Part shown: in pieces, positions 23,699 to 31,875 of the stretch | Layout: each line of letters begins with the position of its first letter | Numbering within the stretch: the stretch's first letter is position 1 | NCBI GenBank assembly: GCA_033127725.1 | Contig: AP026798.1 | Span: 1,116,001 to 1,180,000, forward strand | Direction: 5' to 3' | Length of the DNA: 64,000 bases | Source of the DNA: Bombiscardovia nodaiensis | GTDB taxonomy: Bacteria > Actinomycetota > Actinomycetes > Actinomycetales > Bifidobacteriaceae | Notes under the pieces: generated by a model | What the model was told of the DNA's origin: nothing | The model's input: the letters and a program-made list of their open reading frames with translations, nothing else | The model's database searches: none | Translations under genes and position numbers: made by a program

Positions 23699-23771
23699 TC
23701 CCGCGTAGCTCAGTTGGCAGAGCGTCTGACTGTTAATCAGAATGTCGCTGGTTCAAGCCCAGCCGCGGGAG
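23699..23771 (+). tRNA. tRNA-Asn (anticodon GTT)
   Basis: A complete cloverleaf can be drawn: acceptor TCCCGCG/CGCGGGA, D-arm GCTC/GAGC, anticodon stem TCTGA/TCAGA with loop CTGTTAA, T-arm GCTGG-TTCAAGC-CCAGC, discriminator G. The anticodon is GTT. The CCA end is not encoded. Confidence 0.97.
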
Positions 23772-23776
23772 CTGGA

Positions 23777-23804
23777 AAGCCATCGGTTATGCGGTGGCTT
23801 TTTT
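23777..23804 (+). terminator. Rho-independent terminator of tRNA-Asn
   Basis: AAGCCATCG and CGGTGGCTT pair (one G-U) around a 6-base loop and run directly into a T-tract, 6 bases after the tRNA. Confidence 0.85.
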
Positions 23805-23930
23805 CATAATTAGCCTGTGACTTCTATCACTTCTCAGCTCAATCCCATGGCTTTCTCAGCTCTTTTGTAATAGGCTTAGGGGTAAGTCTTGTGCACTGTT
23901 GAAGACGACAGCGTGGCGAGACAGCTTCAA

Positions 23931-23954
23931 GCAGATTGGCATGATGCCATCTGC
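23931..23954 (+). promoter_or_regulatory. Inverted repeat in the pyruvate oxidase leader
   Basis: GCAGATTGGC and GCCATCTGC flank ATGAT; the arms pair over nine bases with one bulged T. It ends 8 bases before the AGGAGGT ribosome binding site, so it could be an operator or a leader hairpin. 23805-23930 shows no gene. Confidence 0.35.
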
Positions 23955-23974
23955 TCATGTATAGGAGGTTACAT

Positions 23975-25741
23975 ATGGCCAATGCAACAGGTGCCGCAGG
24001 CAAAATTAATGCTGGCGACGCAGTCTTGCGCGTTCTTGAGCAGTGGGGAGTGCCCCGCATTTACGGCCTTCCAGGCGGCTCTTTCGATTCGATGATGAAT
24101 GCCATCCACGACGAGCGTGAACGCATTGACTTCATTCAAGTACGTCACGAGGAGGCGGGCGCTCTCGCTGCCGCCGCTGAGGCGAAGCTCACCGGCCGTA
24201 TCGGTGTCTGCTTTGGCTCGTCAGGCCCAGGTGCTGCCCATCTACTCAACGGCCTCTACGATGCCAGGGAAGATGCTGTGCCTGTGCTCGCTCTGGTCGG
24301 CGAAGTGCCCCAGCAGTTCATGAATATGGACTACTTCCAGGCCATGGACGAAGTGCCCATGTTTACCGACGTAGCTGTCTTCAACAAGTGCGCAACGGAC
24401 GCGCAAGGCTTGCCAGCCCTGATTGATGAAGCTATCCGCCGCGCCTACAAGTTCAAGGGCGTGTCAGTTGTGATCATCCCCAAGGATCTGGCTTGGGCTG
24501 AAATTGACGACCGTCCAGTGGCTTCAGCTAAGAACTTCCGCGAGCCCATCCCAACTCCTCCTCACGAGGATCTGGTCCAGGAAGCGGTCAAGCTCATCCA
24601 GTCTGCTGAGCGCCCCCTGCTCTACTTCGGCGTGGGTGCTAAGGATGCTCACGACGAGCTCATCCAGATGTCGGAAAAGTTCAAGATGCCGCTTACTTCC
24701 ACCTTCATTGGTAAGGGCATTGTCGAAGACGACTACCCGGCATACTTGCAGTCGGCCGGGCGTGTCGCCACTAAGACAGCGACCGAGGCCCAGTACACCT
24801 GCGACCTCATGATTTGGGTGGGTTCCGACAACCCCTTCGGCTCCCAGTTCGTGGCTCCCTATACCAAGATTATTCAGATTGACAACGACGGTTCCAAGCT
24901 CGGTAAGCGCTTTGAGCCCGAAGTCGCTGTTGCCATCCAGGCCGACGCTAAGCTCACCCTCCAGGCGATGTTGGATGCTGGACAGGAGCAGGAGTCCAAC
25001 GCCTTCTACCGGGCCTGCATCAAGAGCAAGCAGAACTGGCAGGAGTGGATCGACTCCTTCAAGGATGACGATTCCACACCTCTGCGCCCTGAGCCTGTGT
25101 TTAACATTCTCAACGAGCAGTTAGAGGACACGGACATTCTGGTTCCCGATGTTGGCAACGTGGATATTAACTTCCTGCGTCTGTCCAAGATCAAGCCATC
25201 AAATAAGTGGTGCGTTTCCGGCAAGCACGCCACCATGGGCTTCGCAGTGCCGGGCGCTCTCGCCGCTAAGCTGGAGTACCCGCAGTCCACGGTGTACTCC
25301 CTGTCTGGCGACGGCGGTTTCGCTATGCTGAGCGAGGAGATTTTGGCCCAGCTCAAGTACCATGCACCAGTCATCAATGTGGTCTTCTCCAATGAGTCTC
25401 TGGGCTTCATCGAGGCAGAGCAGTTGGATGATTCCCACCAGCCCCTTTCAGGCGTTGACCTGCCCGACACGGATTGGGCCAAGGTCGCTGAAGGTTATGG
25501 TGCTGTCGGCTATACCGTGCGCACGATTGACGACGCTCGCAAGGCCTTTGCGGCTGCCAAGCAGGCTGACCGGGCTTCGGTCATCGACGTCAAGCTCACC
25601 CGTGAGCGTCCGCTCGACACCCGCTACATGCGCTTCCCTGAGACCTGCAAGGATCCTGAGCAAGTTAAGGAGTTCCAGGACCGTCTCAAGGCTGCTTCCT
25701 TGAAGTCTCTGCGCTACTTCATGGAGCAAGAGAGCAAGTAG
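23975..25741 (+). CDS. spxB: Pyruvate oxidase (thiamine-diphosphate and FAD enzyme, SpxB type)
   Basis: Converts pyruvate, phosphate and oxygen to acetyl phosphate, CO2 and H2O2; 588 residues, the usual SpxB length. The N-terminus KINAGDAVLRVLEQWG, YGLPGGSFDS, catalytic Glu59 in QVRHEEAGA, and GVCFGSSGPGAAHLLNGLYDARED match lactic-acid-bacterial SpxB closely. The central FAD domain and the C-terminal TPP motif GDGGF...VVFSNE (about residues 444-473) follow. The enzyme could also be an acetolactate-synthase-like homologue, but the N-terminal pattern favours pyruvate oxidase. The start follows AGGAGGT. It lies directly after tRNA-Asn and before a long hairpin. In a bifid-shunt organism it would give extra acetyl phosphate plus peroxide. 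Confidence 0.88.
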   Translation: MANATGAAGKINAGDAVLRVLEQWGVPRIYGLPGGSFDSMMNAIHDERERIDFIQVRHEEAGALAAAAEAKLTGRIGVCFGSSGPGAAHLLNGLYDAREDAVPVLALVGEVPQQFMNMDYFQAMDEVPMFTDVAVFNKCATDAQGLPALIDEAIRRAYKFKGVSVVIIPKDLAWAEIDDRPVASAKNFREPIPTPPHEDLVQEAVKLIQSAERPLLYFGVGAKDAHDELIQMSEKFKMPLTSTFIGKGIVEDDYPAYLQSAGRVATKTATEAQYTCDLMIWVGSDNPFGSQFVAPYTKIIQIDNDGSKLGKRFEPEVAVAIQADAKLTLQAMLDAGQEQESNAFYRACIKSKQNWQEWIDSFKDDDSTPLRPEPVFNILNEQLEDTDILVPDVGNVDINFLRLSKIKPSNKWCVSGKHATMGFAVPGALAAKLEYPQSTVYSLSGDGGFAMLSEEILAQLKYHAPVINVVFSNESLGFIEAEQLDDSHQPLSGVDLPDTDWAKVAEGYGAVGYTVRTIDDARKAFAAAKQADRASVIDVKLTRERPLDTRYMRFPETCKDPEQVKEFQDRLKAASLKSLRYFMEQESK

Positions 25742-25792
25742 TCGTAAACCAGCCTCCCTGGTGTGAGTACCTGCTGGGGAAGTAACAGCGTG

Positions 25793-25832
25793 CAATCCCG
25801 TTTGTGAGAGTATCTTCTCGCAAACGGGATTG
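25793..25832. terminator. 16-bp hairpin after the pyruvate oxidase gene
   Basis: CAATCCCGTTTGTGAG and CTCGCAAACGGGATTG pair over 16 bp (one G-U) around an 8-base loop, 52 bases after the stop. No direct T-run, but the stem is very stable; a transcription end or mRNA-end structure is likely. Confidence 0.65.
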
Positions 25833-25863
25833 TGCATAAGTAGGCCTTTTGTTAACAGCATCG

Positions 25864-25922
25864 GGCACATTCGACCACATTGGTCCTGCAAGTAGCTTTT
25901 GAGACGTCTCCCGAGCCAGAAT
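25864..25922 (+). promoter_or_regulatory. M23 peptidase promoter region with the comEA-type 22-base element
   Basis: 25864-25885 is identical to the element before comEA (6441-6462); the inverted-repeat core reads CGACCA-CAT-TGGTCC. A -10-like CAGAAT at 25917-25922 starts 31 bases after the element, against 32 before comEA. In both cases GG and then an ATG follow 6 bases after the hexamer. Shared regulation is inferred. Confidence 0.6.
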
Positions 25923-25928
25923 GGAACC

Positions 25929-25985
25929 ATGCTAGCAGCCGCTAGTGTGTTCAAAGGGAAGAAGGTCTCTTATGGATATGTTTGA
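25929..25985 (+). CDS. Possible 18-codon leader peptide of the M23 peptidase gene
   Basis: An ATG stands 6 bases after the -10-like hexamer, exactly as for comEA, and opens a frame of 18 codons (MLAAASVFKGKKVSYGYV) that stops at 25985, overlapping the peptidase start at 25972 in another frame. If the transcript is leaderless this peptide would be translated first and its stop would deliver ribosomes to the peptidase start. It could equally be chance. Confidence 0.3.
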   Translation: MLAAASVFKGKKVSYGYV

Positions 25986-26628
25986 TCGACAACGGGCTCA
26001 ACAGTACCGGCAGCACGAGCATCTCAAGCGTGCTTCCCAACGCCGCCGTAGGCAGGGTCAGTGGCAGTTGATTGCTGCAGCTTTTTTGACACTCCTGCTC
26101 CTGCTGCTGGGACCATTGAGCTTGAGTGGTCCGCCTCGTGCATTTGCTCGTGCTGCGGGACAACCCTCCCAAGGGCCAGCCTCTTCAGCTCTTTCGCAGT
26201 GCGGTCCGGCTTGGCTGTGGCCTCTACGCGGGAATGCCGGCTCAGCTCCGAAGGTTACTGAAAGCTTTCAGAACCCTGCGCAACCTTGGATGCAGGGGCA
26301 CAGGGGAGTGGATTTGCAGGCGCATACGGGCCAGGAAATCTTCGCTCCTGCGGCCGGCAAGGTCTCTTTCGCGGGCAAGGTCGCCGGTAAAGATGTGGTG
26401 AGTTTCCAGGTTGGTCGCCTGACTAGCACCTTTGAACCAGCTGTGGCCACTCTTGCTGTAGGCGAGCAGGTGGAGTCCGGCCAAATCATTGCGCATGTAG
26501 GGGGAGGATCAGACCACTGCCAGGACCAGTGCATGCACTGGGGGGTTAAAGCGGGCAGTAAGACCTACCGTAATCCCTTGTCACAGGTGCACCCGCATAA
26601 AATCGTCCTGAAACCACAAGCGCCGTAA
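25972..26628 (+). CDS. Secreted or membrane-anchored M23 family metallopeptidase
   Basis: Predicted zinc endopeptidase acting on peptidoglycan cross-bridges, 218 residues. An Arg-rich cytoplasmic N-terminus (about residues 1-28) is followed by a hydrophobic signal-anchor (about 30-50, AAAFLTLLLLLLGPLSLSG) and an extracellular LytM/M23 domain from about residue 75. Zn-site residues are H110 and D114 in HRGVD, and H189 in CMHWGVK. Paired cysteines in HCQDQC may form a disulfide. The start follows AAGAAGG at 6 bases. It has the same promoter element as comEA. A small ACCACT-AAAC-AGTGGT hairpin (26629-26644) follows. Confidence 0.88.
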   Translation: MDMFDRQRAQQYRQHEHLKRASQRRRRQGQWQLIAAAFLTLLLLLLGPLSLSGPPRAFARAAGQPSQGPASSALSQCGPAWLWPLRGNAGSAPKVTESFQNPAQPWMQGHRGVDLQAHTGQEIFAPAAGKVSFAGKVAGKDVVSFQVGRLTSTFEPAVATLAVGEQVESGQIIAHVGGGSDHCQDQCMHWGVKAGSKTYRNPLSQVHPHKIVLKPQAP

Positions 26629-26645
26629 ACCACTAAACAGTGGTC

Positions 26646-28298
26646 TTACAATCCTGCATCAGCCGGTCTGATATAACCGGGATCGATGAGTGCACTTTTC
26701 AGGTTGGAAGCTGAGACGGCCGTCAGAGGTTGAACCAGGTTCTGGATTCGCCGCCCCTGTAGTTCACGGCTGGCAATATTGGCCTGCCCTTTCAGCTCTT
26801 GCCCTTGGTTGAAAGATGCACAAATTGTAGCCAGTTCTTTTGCTAGGCCAAGCCGGTCTTCCAGGGCTGTCATCCACTGCTGGCCGTCAACCACATGCGG
26901 CAGGTTGTCAATGTAGGATCCGTAACCAGTGACAATGGGCCAATGAGCGGCGGCTGACTGCTGGTCCGACTCGCTTGATCCCTGGGAGCTACCCTCATTG
27001 CTGCTACCATTGCTGCTGTCTGAGCCTGGCGAGGCCTGCGATGCGCGCGGTCGGGGGACTGACCGCCTCTGTACATCTTTCTTACCCGTCATGTTGCCTA
27101 CAATTGAGCCGATGGAGATTTCTGGATTGATGTCGGCTGACGACCCCTTGTAGCCCAAAGACCCCAGGGCAGTAGTAACTCCAGCGGCAATAAAGTCGTT
27201 CGAGGCGATGATCCCATCCACTCGGGTGATGTCGTCTTTGTTTGATTTTGATCCGTAGCTCAACCGCTTGTTGAGCTCTTGAACCGTTGCCGAGGTGTCG
27301 GAACCGGGGTCAAAAGCCACTGCTGACCAGCTGTCCAGGTTGCTGGTTGTATTGAGCAGGCCAGAAGGGCTCACTGCACGTCCGTCTTGGAAGTAGGGGG
27401 AGAGCACCTGCCACATGCCCTTGAAAATTTCTTGGGCACTCGTGCTGTCTGCAAGCAGAGGCGAAGCGGTCTCGTCATTGCTCTTAGGGAAGTCAGTTGG
27501 AATCAGCACTTCAATATAGCGTGGGTTGTCTTTACTGGCTTTGTCAAGCTCAAGCTTGTTGACCAGCTGTTGTGCCTGTATCTGCCCTATGCGCTCCGGG
27601 TCAGACATCGTAACGAGCAGGTTGGGGGTCAGTTCGCGCATATCGTTAGAAAGGAGGACGACATGCATACCATTTTTTTGTGCAAGTTCTAGGGCTTTCA
27701 AAAGTCTCTGATATGCTGCCACCTCTTGCTCAGCAGCACTCTGCTTGCTTGCAGAACCCTTCTGGCGGGTGTCCTCGGATGTTTCGCTGTGGTCTAAAGA
27801 GTCAGACTGGCTTGTAGCATCGCTGTCTGTAGTCAGGCGCATGGGATGACTCACATAATCGCCGTACTGCCTGCTGACGCTGGACGTATCGACTACCGGA
27901 GCCACAAGCAAACTCGTCGCTTGAGCTGATGTGTCGCCCTTGGCATTCGTAGCAACATGTGAGACGACGTAATCCTGCACCTGCTGGCTCTGCTTGTCGA
28001 GGCTTTTTGCTGACTCTTGGGTAATGTGATTTTGAGAAAACCCTTGGGAGAGTAAGGCTTCTTCCAATTCAGGAGGGAAGGCGGCCCACTTGTTCAAGGG
28101 CGTGTGCTGGGAGAGGGTAATACCGTCTGAAGGAGTAAATATAGCCACATTGCCCAGCACCGGTTTGGCCGTAGCTGTTGAACTGCTGGTAGCAGGAGAG
28201 GAGGGAGGGGTACTGGCACATGAGCTCAGGACCACGGTCAAACACCAGGCCAGAGCTATGCCCATACCTCGGACGATGCTTGAGTATTGACGCTTCAC
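26646..28298 (-). CDS. Periplasmic-binding-protein-like lipoprotein, orphan
   Basis: A 550-residue surface lipoprotein: signal peptide with lipobox LSSC (Cys27), then an Ala/Ser/Thr linker. The body resembles type 1 sugar-binding proteins (VVLLSNDMRELTPNLLVTMSDPERIGQIQAQQL, VDGIIASNDFIAAGVTTALGSLGYKG). Two Ser/Asn/Gly-rich inserts (about residues 150-180 and 425-455) interrupt it. The GTG start is fixed by AAGGAG 5 bases upstream. No permease or ATPase is nearby. A basal -10 TACAAT lies at 28357-28362. Ligand unknown; a sugar or signalling receptor is likely by fold. Confidence 0.75.
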   Translation of the reverse strand: MKRQYSSIVRGMGIALAWCLTVVLSSCASTPPSSPATSSSTATAKPVLGNVAIFTPSDGITLSQHTPLNKWAAFPPELEEALLSQGFSQNHITQESAKSLDKQSQQVQDYVVSHVATNAKGDTSAQATSLLVAPVVDTSSVSRQYGDYVSHPMRLTTDSDATSQSDSLDHSETSEDTRQKGSASKQSAAEQEVAAYQRLLKALELAQKNGMHVVLLSNDMRELTPNLLVTMSDPERIGQIQAQQLVNKLELDKASKDNPRYIEVLIPTDFPKSNDETASPLLADSTSAQEIFKGMWQVLSPYFQDGRAVSPSGLLNTTSNLDSWSAVAFDPGSDTSATVQELNKRLSYGSKSNKDDITRVDGIIASNDFIAAGVTTALGSLGYKGSSADINPEISIGSIVGNMTGKKDVQRRSVPRPRASQASPGSDSSNGSSNEGSSQGSSESDQQSAAAHWPIVTGYGSYIDNLPHVVDGQQWMTALEDRLGLAKELATICASFNQGQELKGQANIASRELQGRRIQNLVQPLTAVSASNLKSALIDPGYIRPADAGL

Positions 28299-28354
28299 CC
28301 TTGCTCCTTGTGTAACGGGGTTATACCTGGTAAAACCAGCGGCCTCACAGTTTC

Positions 28355-28362
28355 CCATTGTA
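28355..28362 (-). promoter_or_regulatory. -10 region (TACAATGG) of the lipoprotein gene
   Basis: On the minus strand TACAAT followed by GG lies about 57 bases before the GTG start. The same hexamer-plus-GG form precedes several other genes in this window. Confidence 0.45.
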
Positions 28363-28495
28363 TGGCGACTTACCCACATACGCACACCACCGGCTACAAA
28401 AGATGTGTACAAGCGCTCTCTTGGAGCATACTGGCCTCTAGTTGCCTACTACCGGTCGGGTATTGGCCGGTAGCCTGAAGACAGGAGCGAGCCCT

Positions 28496-29068
28496 ATGTA
28501 TGAAAACGTTGGCAGTGGTATCCGCTATGAACCTTTACTCACTGACTGCCAGCAAGATTTCGGCAGTTGGGCTTCTGGACACCAAGCCAGGAGCGGTATG
28601 GCCGCAGACGATCCTGCTGTCCTGCGCATGGGCCTATCGCTGGGCAGCACAGGCTTTCGCGTGCCAGTACGATACATCGATGCCCGACTGGTTCAAGCCC
28701 GAGCCAACACTGAAGCAGTCGGGCACCTGGCGCAGTCGCTTTCATCCTTATCTTGCCGGGCTTTTGACGTTATGCGAGGACACTTGCGCCCTGAGCTCTT
28801 GCGGGGGCAAGTCACACCGGTGTGTATTGATCGCCTCAGACTGGCTGGCCGCATTTTAGAGGGGTCTGGTTTCGGTGTAGTGAACCATAGTGACACGACT
28901 CGCTCGTATCCGCCGGTGTTTCCGACTGATATTGAGATGTTTCTCCTCAACGAGGCAAAGATTGAATCCGTGGTCTCTCTCATGCTCATGAACGAGCGCT
29001 ATCAAGCCAATCTGACCCTAGAAGTGCAAGGGAGCGTCTGGGTCTGTTCCTTCTTGGATGTCGGCTGA
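28496..29068 (+). CDS. Conserved-looking protein of unknown function upstream of the acyl-CoA ligase
   Basis: A 190-residue soluble protein beginning MYENVGSGIRYEPLL, with no signal peptide or membrane helix. An alpha-helical middle (residues about 65-115, ARANTEAVGHLAQSLSSLSCRAFDVMRGHL) precedes a beta-rich end (ANLTLEVQGSVWVCSFLDVG). CAGGAG lies 8 bases before ATG 28496. A hairpin-like CTACCGGTC...GGCCGGTAG sits just upstream (28447-28472). Its end lies 40 bases before the preferred ligase ATG. I recognise no family. Confidence 0.6.
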   Translation: MYENVGSGIRYEPLLTDCQQDFGSWASGHQARSGMAADDPAVLRMGLSLGSTGFRVPVRYIDARLVQARANTEAVGHLAQSLSSLSCRAFDVMRGHLRPELLRGQVTPVCIDRLRLAGRILEGSGFGVVNHSDTTRSYPPVFPTDIEMFLLNEAKIESVVSLMLMNERYQANLTLEVQGSVWVCSFLDVG

Positions 29069-29095
29069 GCTCTTCCATTTGACGGGCCCAACTCA

Positions 29096-29108
29096 TATAG
29101 TTGAAGAT
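29096..29108 (+). promoter_or_regulatory. -10 element 7 bases before the ligase ATG (leaderless start)
   Basis: TATAGT (29096-29101) is followed by 7 bases and the ATG at 29109, the same geometry as before 15067 and 38430. Confidence 0.4.
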
Positions 29109-31130
29109 ATGTTGCGCGAATACACAGTCGAGAACATGCATCCGACGACCGATGCAGATACTATCTACTCCCTACTAGCCCACCGAACAGAACGTGATCC
29201 GCAGGATTTGATTGCCCAATGGCAGGATCCCGCTACCCGTTCTTGGCACGATGTCACTGCAGGACAGATGAACGACAGGGTTCGTCAGGTAGCCAAAGGG
29301 CTTTTAGCGCTCGGCGTGCACAAGGGTTCTATGGTGGTCATCTATTCGGCCACCTGCTACGACTGGGGTGTTACAGATTTTGCTTGCGCTGCGATCGGCG
29401 CGGTTTCAGTGCCTATTTACGAGACCGACTCCAGCAGGCAGGCCGAGGCCATTGTTAAAGATGTCGACTGCCTCATTGCTTTTGCAGGTGATGCGGAACA
29501 CGCCCAAGTGCTTGAGCAACTGCGCGACGAGCTGCCCGATGTAAAATATGTCTTTAATTACGAGGCAGAGGGCCTGAACGCTGTCTGCGATTTTGGCCAG
29601 TCTATTACGGACGAGCAGTTGGACGCGGCCATTGCACAAGTGAGTGCTGACGATCTGGCGACGATTGTCTATACTTCTGGCTCTACGGGCAAGCCCAAGG
29701 GTGTCATGCTTTCGAGCCGCAACTTTACGCATATTGTGTTCGCCGGCTGGGAAGTGCTCTACCACATGTTGGCAGCCCCCACTCGGCTCATGCTCTTCTT
29801 GCCGCTGGCTCACTGCTTCGCGCGCTACATACAGTATGTGGCTGTTGGCGCTCAGGGTGTCGTGGGCTATGTTTCAACAACCAAGCACCTGCTCGCCGAC
29901 TTGCGCTCGTTCAGGCCGACATACTTATTGGCCGTGCCTCGTGTGTTTGAGAAGGTGTATAATGCCGCTTCTCAAAAGGCTGGTGCTGGTGTCGCTGGCC
30001 GCATTTTTGCCGGAGCATTTAAGCATTTTGTGCAGTGGTCTCAAGACGAGCAGGAAGGCAAGGGGCACTCGCTTTCGGCTCGCATGCACCACTCCTTCTA
30101 TATGAGGGCTGTGGGTAATTCCATCATGTCGGCTCTGGGCTCGAACTTGAGCTACTTAGCTTGCGGCGGCGCTCCGATGAACACCGAGCTGGCTCACTTC
30201 TTCAACGGCATAGACGGCCTGACCTTCATCCAAGGTTATGGCATGACGGAAACAGCTGCCCCCTGCTGTGTCAATTTTGAAGACGCGAACGAGGTCGGAT
30301 CGGTCGGCCGTCCTGGCCCCGGCATCCAAGTGCGGTTGAGTTCCGACAACGAGTTGCTAGTCAAAGGACCGTGCGTGTTCTTGGGCTACTACCAAAATCC
30401 TGAATTGGACAAGACGGTTTTGGAGCCAGATGGCTGGCTGCACAGCGGCGACCTGGCGCAAATTGACGACAATGGTTTCGTCTTTATCACTGGCCGCAAG
30501 AAGGATGTCATCATCACGGCTGGCGGCAAGAATGTCTCTCCAGCTCCTATGGAAGAGACCATTTGCACCTGCCCGATTGTCTCTCATGCGGTCGTGGTAG
30601 GCGATGGCAAGCCCTTCATTAGTGCGGTCATTACGCTCGATACCGAAATGCTGGGCTCCTGGCTCGATTCCCAACACTTAGAAGCGCACATGAGCCTAGA
30701 GCAGGCAACCCAAAACGATGCCGTTCGCGCTTTCATCCAACAGTATGTCGATCAGGCGAACAGCAATGTTTCGCGGGCTGAGTCAGTGCGTAAGTTCATC
30801 ATTCTCGATGAGGATTTCTCCGAAGAAGACGGCACTATGACGCCCAGCATGAAAGTCGTTCGTCCCAAGGTTTTGGACCGGTATGCCGAAATTATTGACC
30901 GCGTGCTCTACGCTCCCAAGGCCGGTTCCATCAAACCCGCTGCTCCTGCCACCAAACTGCGCAAACCCCCGGAGTCTGTCAACCCGATTTTGAATAAGGC
31001 CAAGACGAGTGTGACTGATTCTTTGGCATCGATGAGCGAAAAATTGCGGGAAGCGACGTCGAGCGACCCCGAAGATGTGCGCGACGATGAGAGCCAAAAC
31101 GACGACACTGATTCAAGTTCCCAGCAGTAG
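29109..31130 (+). CDS. fadD: Long-chain acyl-CoA synthetase (AMP-binding)
   Basis: Activates fatty acids to acyl-CoA through an acyl-adenylate, 673 residues from ATG 29109 (690 from ATG 29058). The P-loop-like AMP motif [12 protein letters not shown] is near residue 185. [10 protein letters not shown], the hinge region [24 protein letters not shown] and [12 protein letters not shown] show an intact adenylate-forming enzyme of the AMP-dependent synthetase FadD/FAA1 group. The C-terminal 70 residues are a Lys/Ser/Asp-rich extension that ends in acidic repeats. The def gene follows after 20 bases. Role: membrane lipid building from exogenous fatty acids is likelier than beta-oxidation in this genus. 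Confidence 0.9.
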   Translation: MLREYTVENMHPTTDADTIYSLLAHRTERDPQDLIAQWQDPATRSWHDVTAGQMNDRVRQVAKGLLALGVHKGSMVVIYSATCYDWGVTDFACAAIGAVSVPIYETDSSRQAEAIVKDVDCLIAFAGDAEHAQVLEQLRDELPDVKYVFNYEAEGLNAVCDFGQSITDEQLDAAIAQVSADDLATIVYTSGSTGKPKGVMLSSRNFTHIVFAGWEVLYHMLAAPTRLMLFLPLAHCFARYIQYVAVGAQGVVGYVSTTKHLLADLRSFRPTYLLAVPRVFEKVYNAASQKAGAGVAGRIFAGAFKHFVQWSQDEQEGKGHSLSARMHHSFYMRAVGNSIMSALGSNLSYLACGGAPMNTELAHFFNGIDGLTFIQGYGMTETAAPCCVNFEDANEVGSVGRPGPGIQVRLSSDNELLVKGPCVFLGYYQNPELDKTVLEPDGWLHSGDLAQIDDNGFVFITGRKKDVIITAGGKNVSPAPMEETICTCPIVSHAVVVGDGKPFISAVITLDTEMLGSWLDSQHLEAHMSLEQATQNDAVRAFIQQYVDQANSNVSRAESVRKFIILDEDFSEEDGTMTPSMKVVRPKVLDRYAEIIDRVLYAPKAGSIKPAAPATKLRKPPESVNPILNKAKTSVTDSLASMSEKLREATSSDPEDVRDDESQNDDTDSSSQQ

Positions 31131-31150
31131 ACGAAGGAGTAGTAGCACCT

Positions 31151-31633
31151 GTGACCATCCGTCAAATACGCGTAGTACCCGATCCAGTACTCAGGACACC
31201 CTGCGAACCGGTGAAGACCATTACTCCGGCTATTCGCCAGCTAGTTACTGATCTGGTTGACACGGTGAACGACCCAGGGCGCGCGGGCTTATCTGCTAAT
31301 CAGATTGGCGTGTCTTTGCGCGTGTTTTCCTACAATATCGGCGGCAAACTGGGCTATGTGATCAACCCGGTGATAGTGGAAACCTCAGGTGAGCAGTATG
31401 GAGACGAGGGATGCCTCTCCCTGCCGAACTTGTGGTATCCCACCAGGCGAGCTGACTATGCCAAGGTGCGGGGTATCAATCTCGATCAGCAGGAGATTAC
31501 GCTTGAAGGCCGGGGAGTTATGGGCCGAATGCTCCAGCACGAGTGCGACCACCTTGACGGGCACGTGTACATTGACCGTCTGGAAAAAGATGCTCGTCGC
31601 CAGGCTATGCGCCTGTTGAGAGCCCAAGCCTAG
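31151..31633 (+). CDS. def: Peptide deformylase
   Basis: Removes the formyl group from nascent proteins, 160 residues. Motif 1 reads GLSANQIGV, with Ser where most have Ala. Motif 2 EGCLSLP (Cys metal ligand, about residue 87) and motif 3 QHECDHLDG (two His ligands, catalytic Glu, near residue 130) are intact. GTG start; AAGGAG lies 11 bases upstream, wider than usual. Close behind the acyl-CoA ligase and followed by a strong hairpin. Confidence 0.93.
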   Translation: MTIRQIRVVPDPVLRTPCEPVKTITPAIRQLVTDLVDTVNDPGRAGLSANQIGVSLRVFSYNIGGKLGYVINPVIVETSGEQYGDEGCLSLPNLWYPTRRADYAKVRGINLDQQEITLEGRGVMGRMLQHECDHLDGHVYIDRLEKDARRQAMRLLRAQA

Positions 31634-31658
31634 TTCGCAGGTAGCTCTTGCAGCGATT

Positions 31659-31690
31659 ATGAGGCCCGCCCAGCAATGAGCGGGCCTCAT
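31659..31690 (+). terminator. Terminator after def
   Basis: ATGAGGCCCGC and GCGGGCCTCAT form a perfect 11-bp stem around a 10-base loop, with a weak T-rich tail (GCTATTCTT). Confidence 0.75.
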
Positions 31691-31875
31691 GCTATTCTTA
31701 AAAGCGCATGCTACTTTTGCTCTGTTCGCTGTCACGGGTGTGCAGGGCTAAGTGTTTTATTAGCAACCCAGCGTGCAAATACGCGTCATGTCCGCGACGC
31801 CCTGTGTCGGTCGGCTTATCAGAGCTGCACGCAGGCGCACATGGCCAGGCAAGAACCGACTAGAAAGGTATTACT

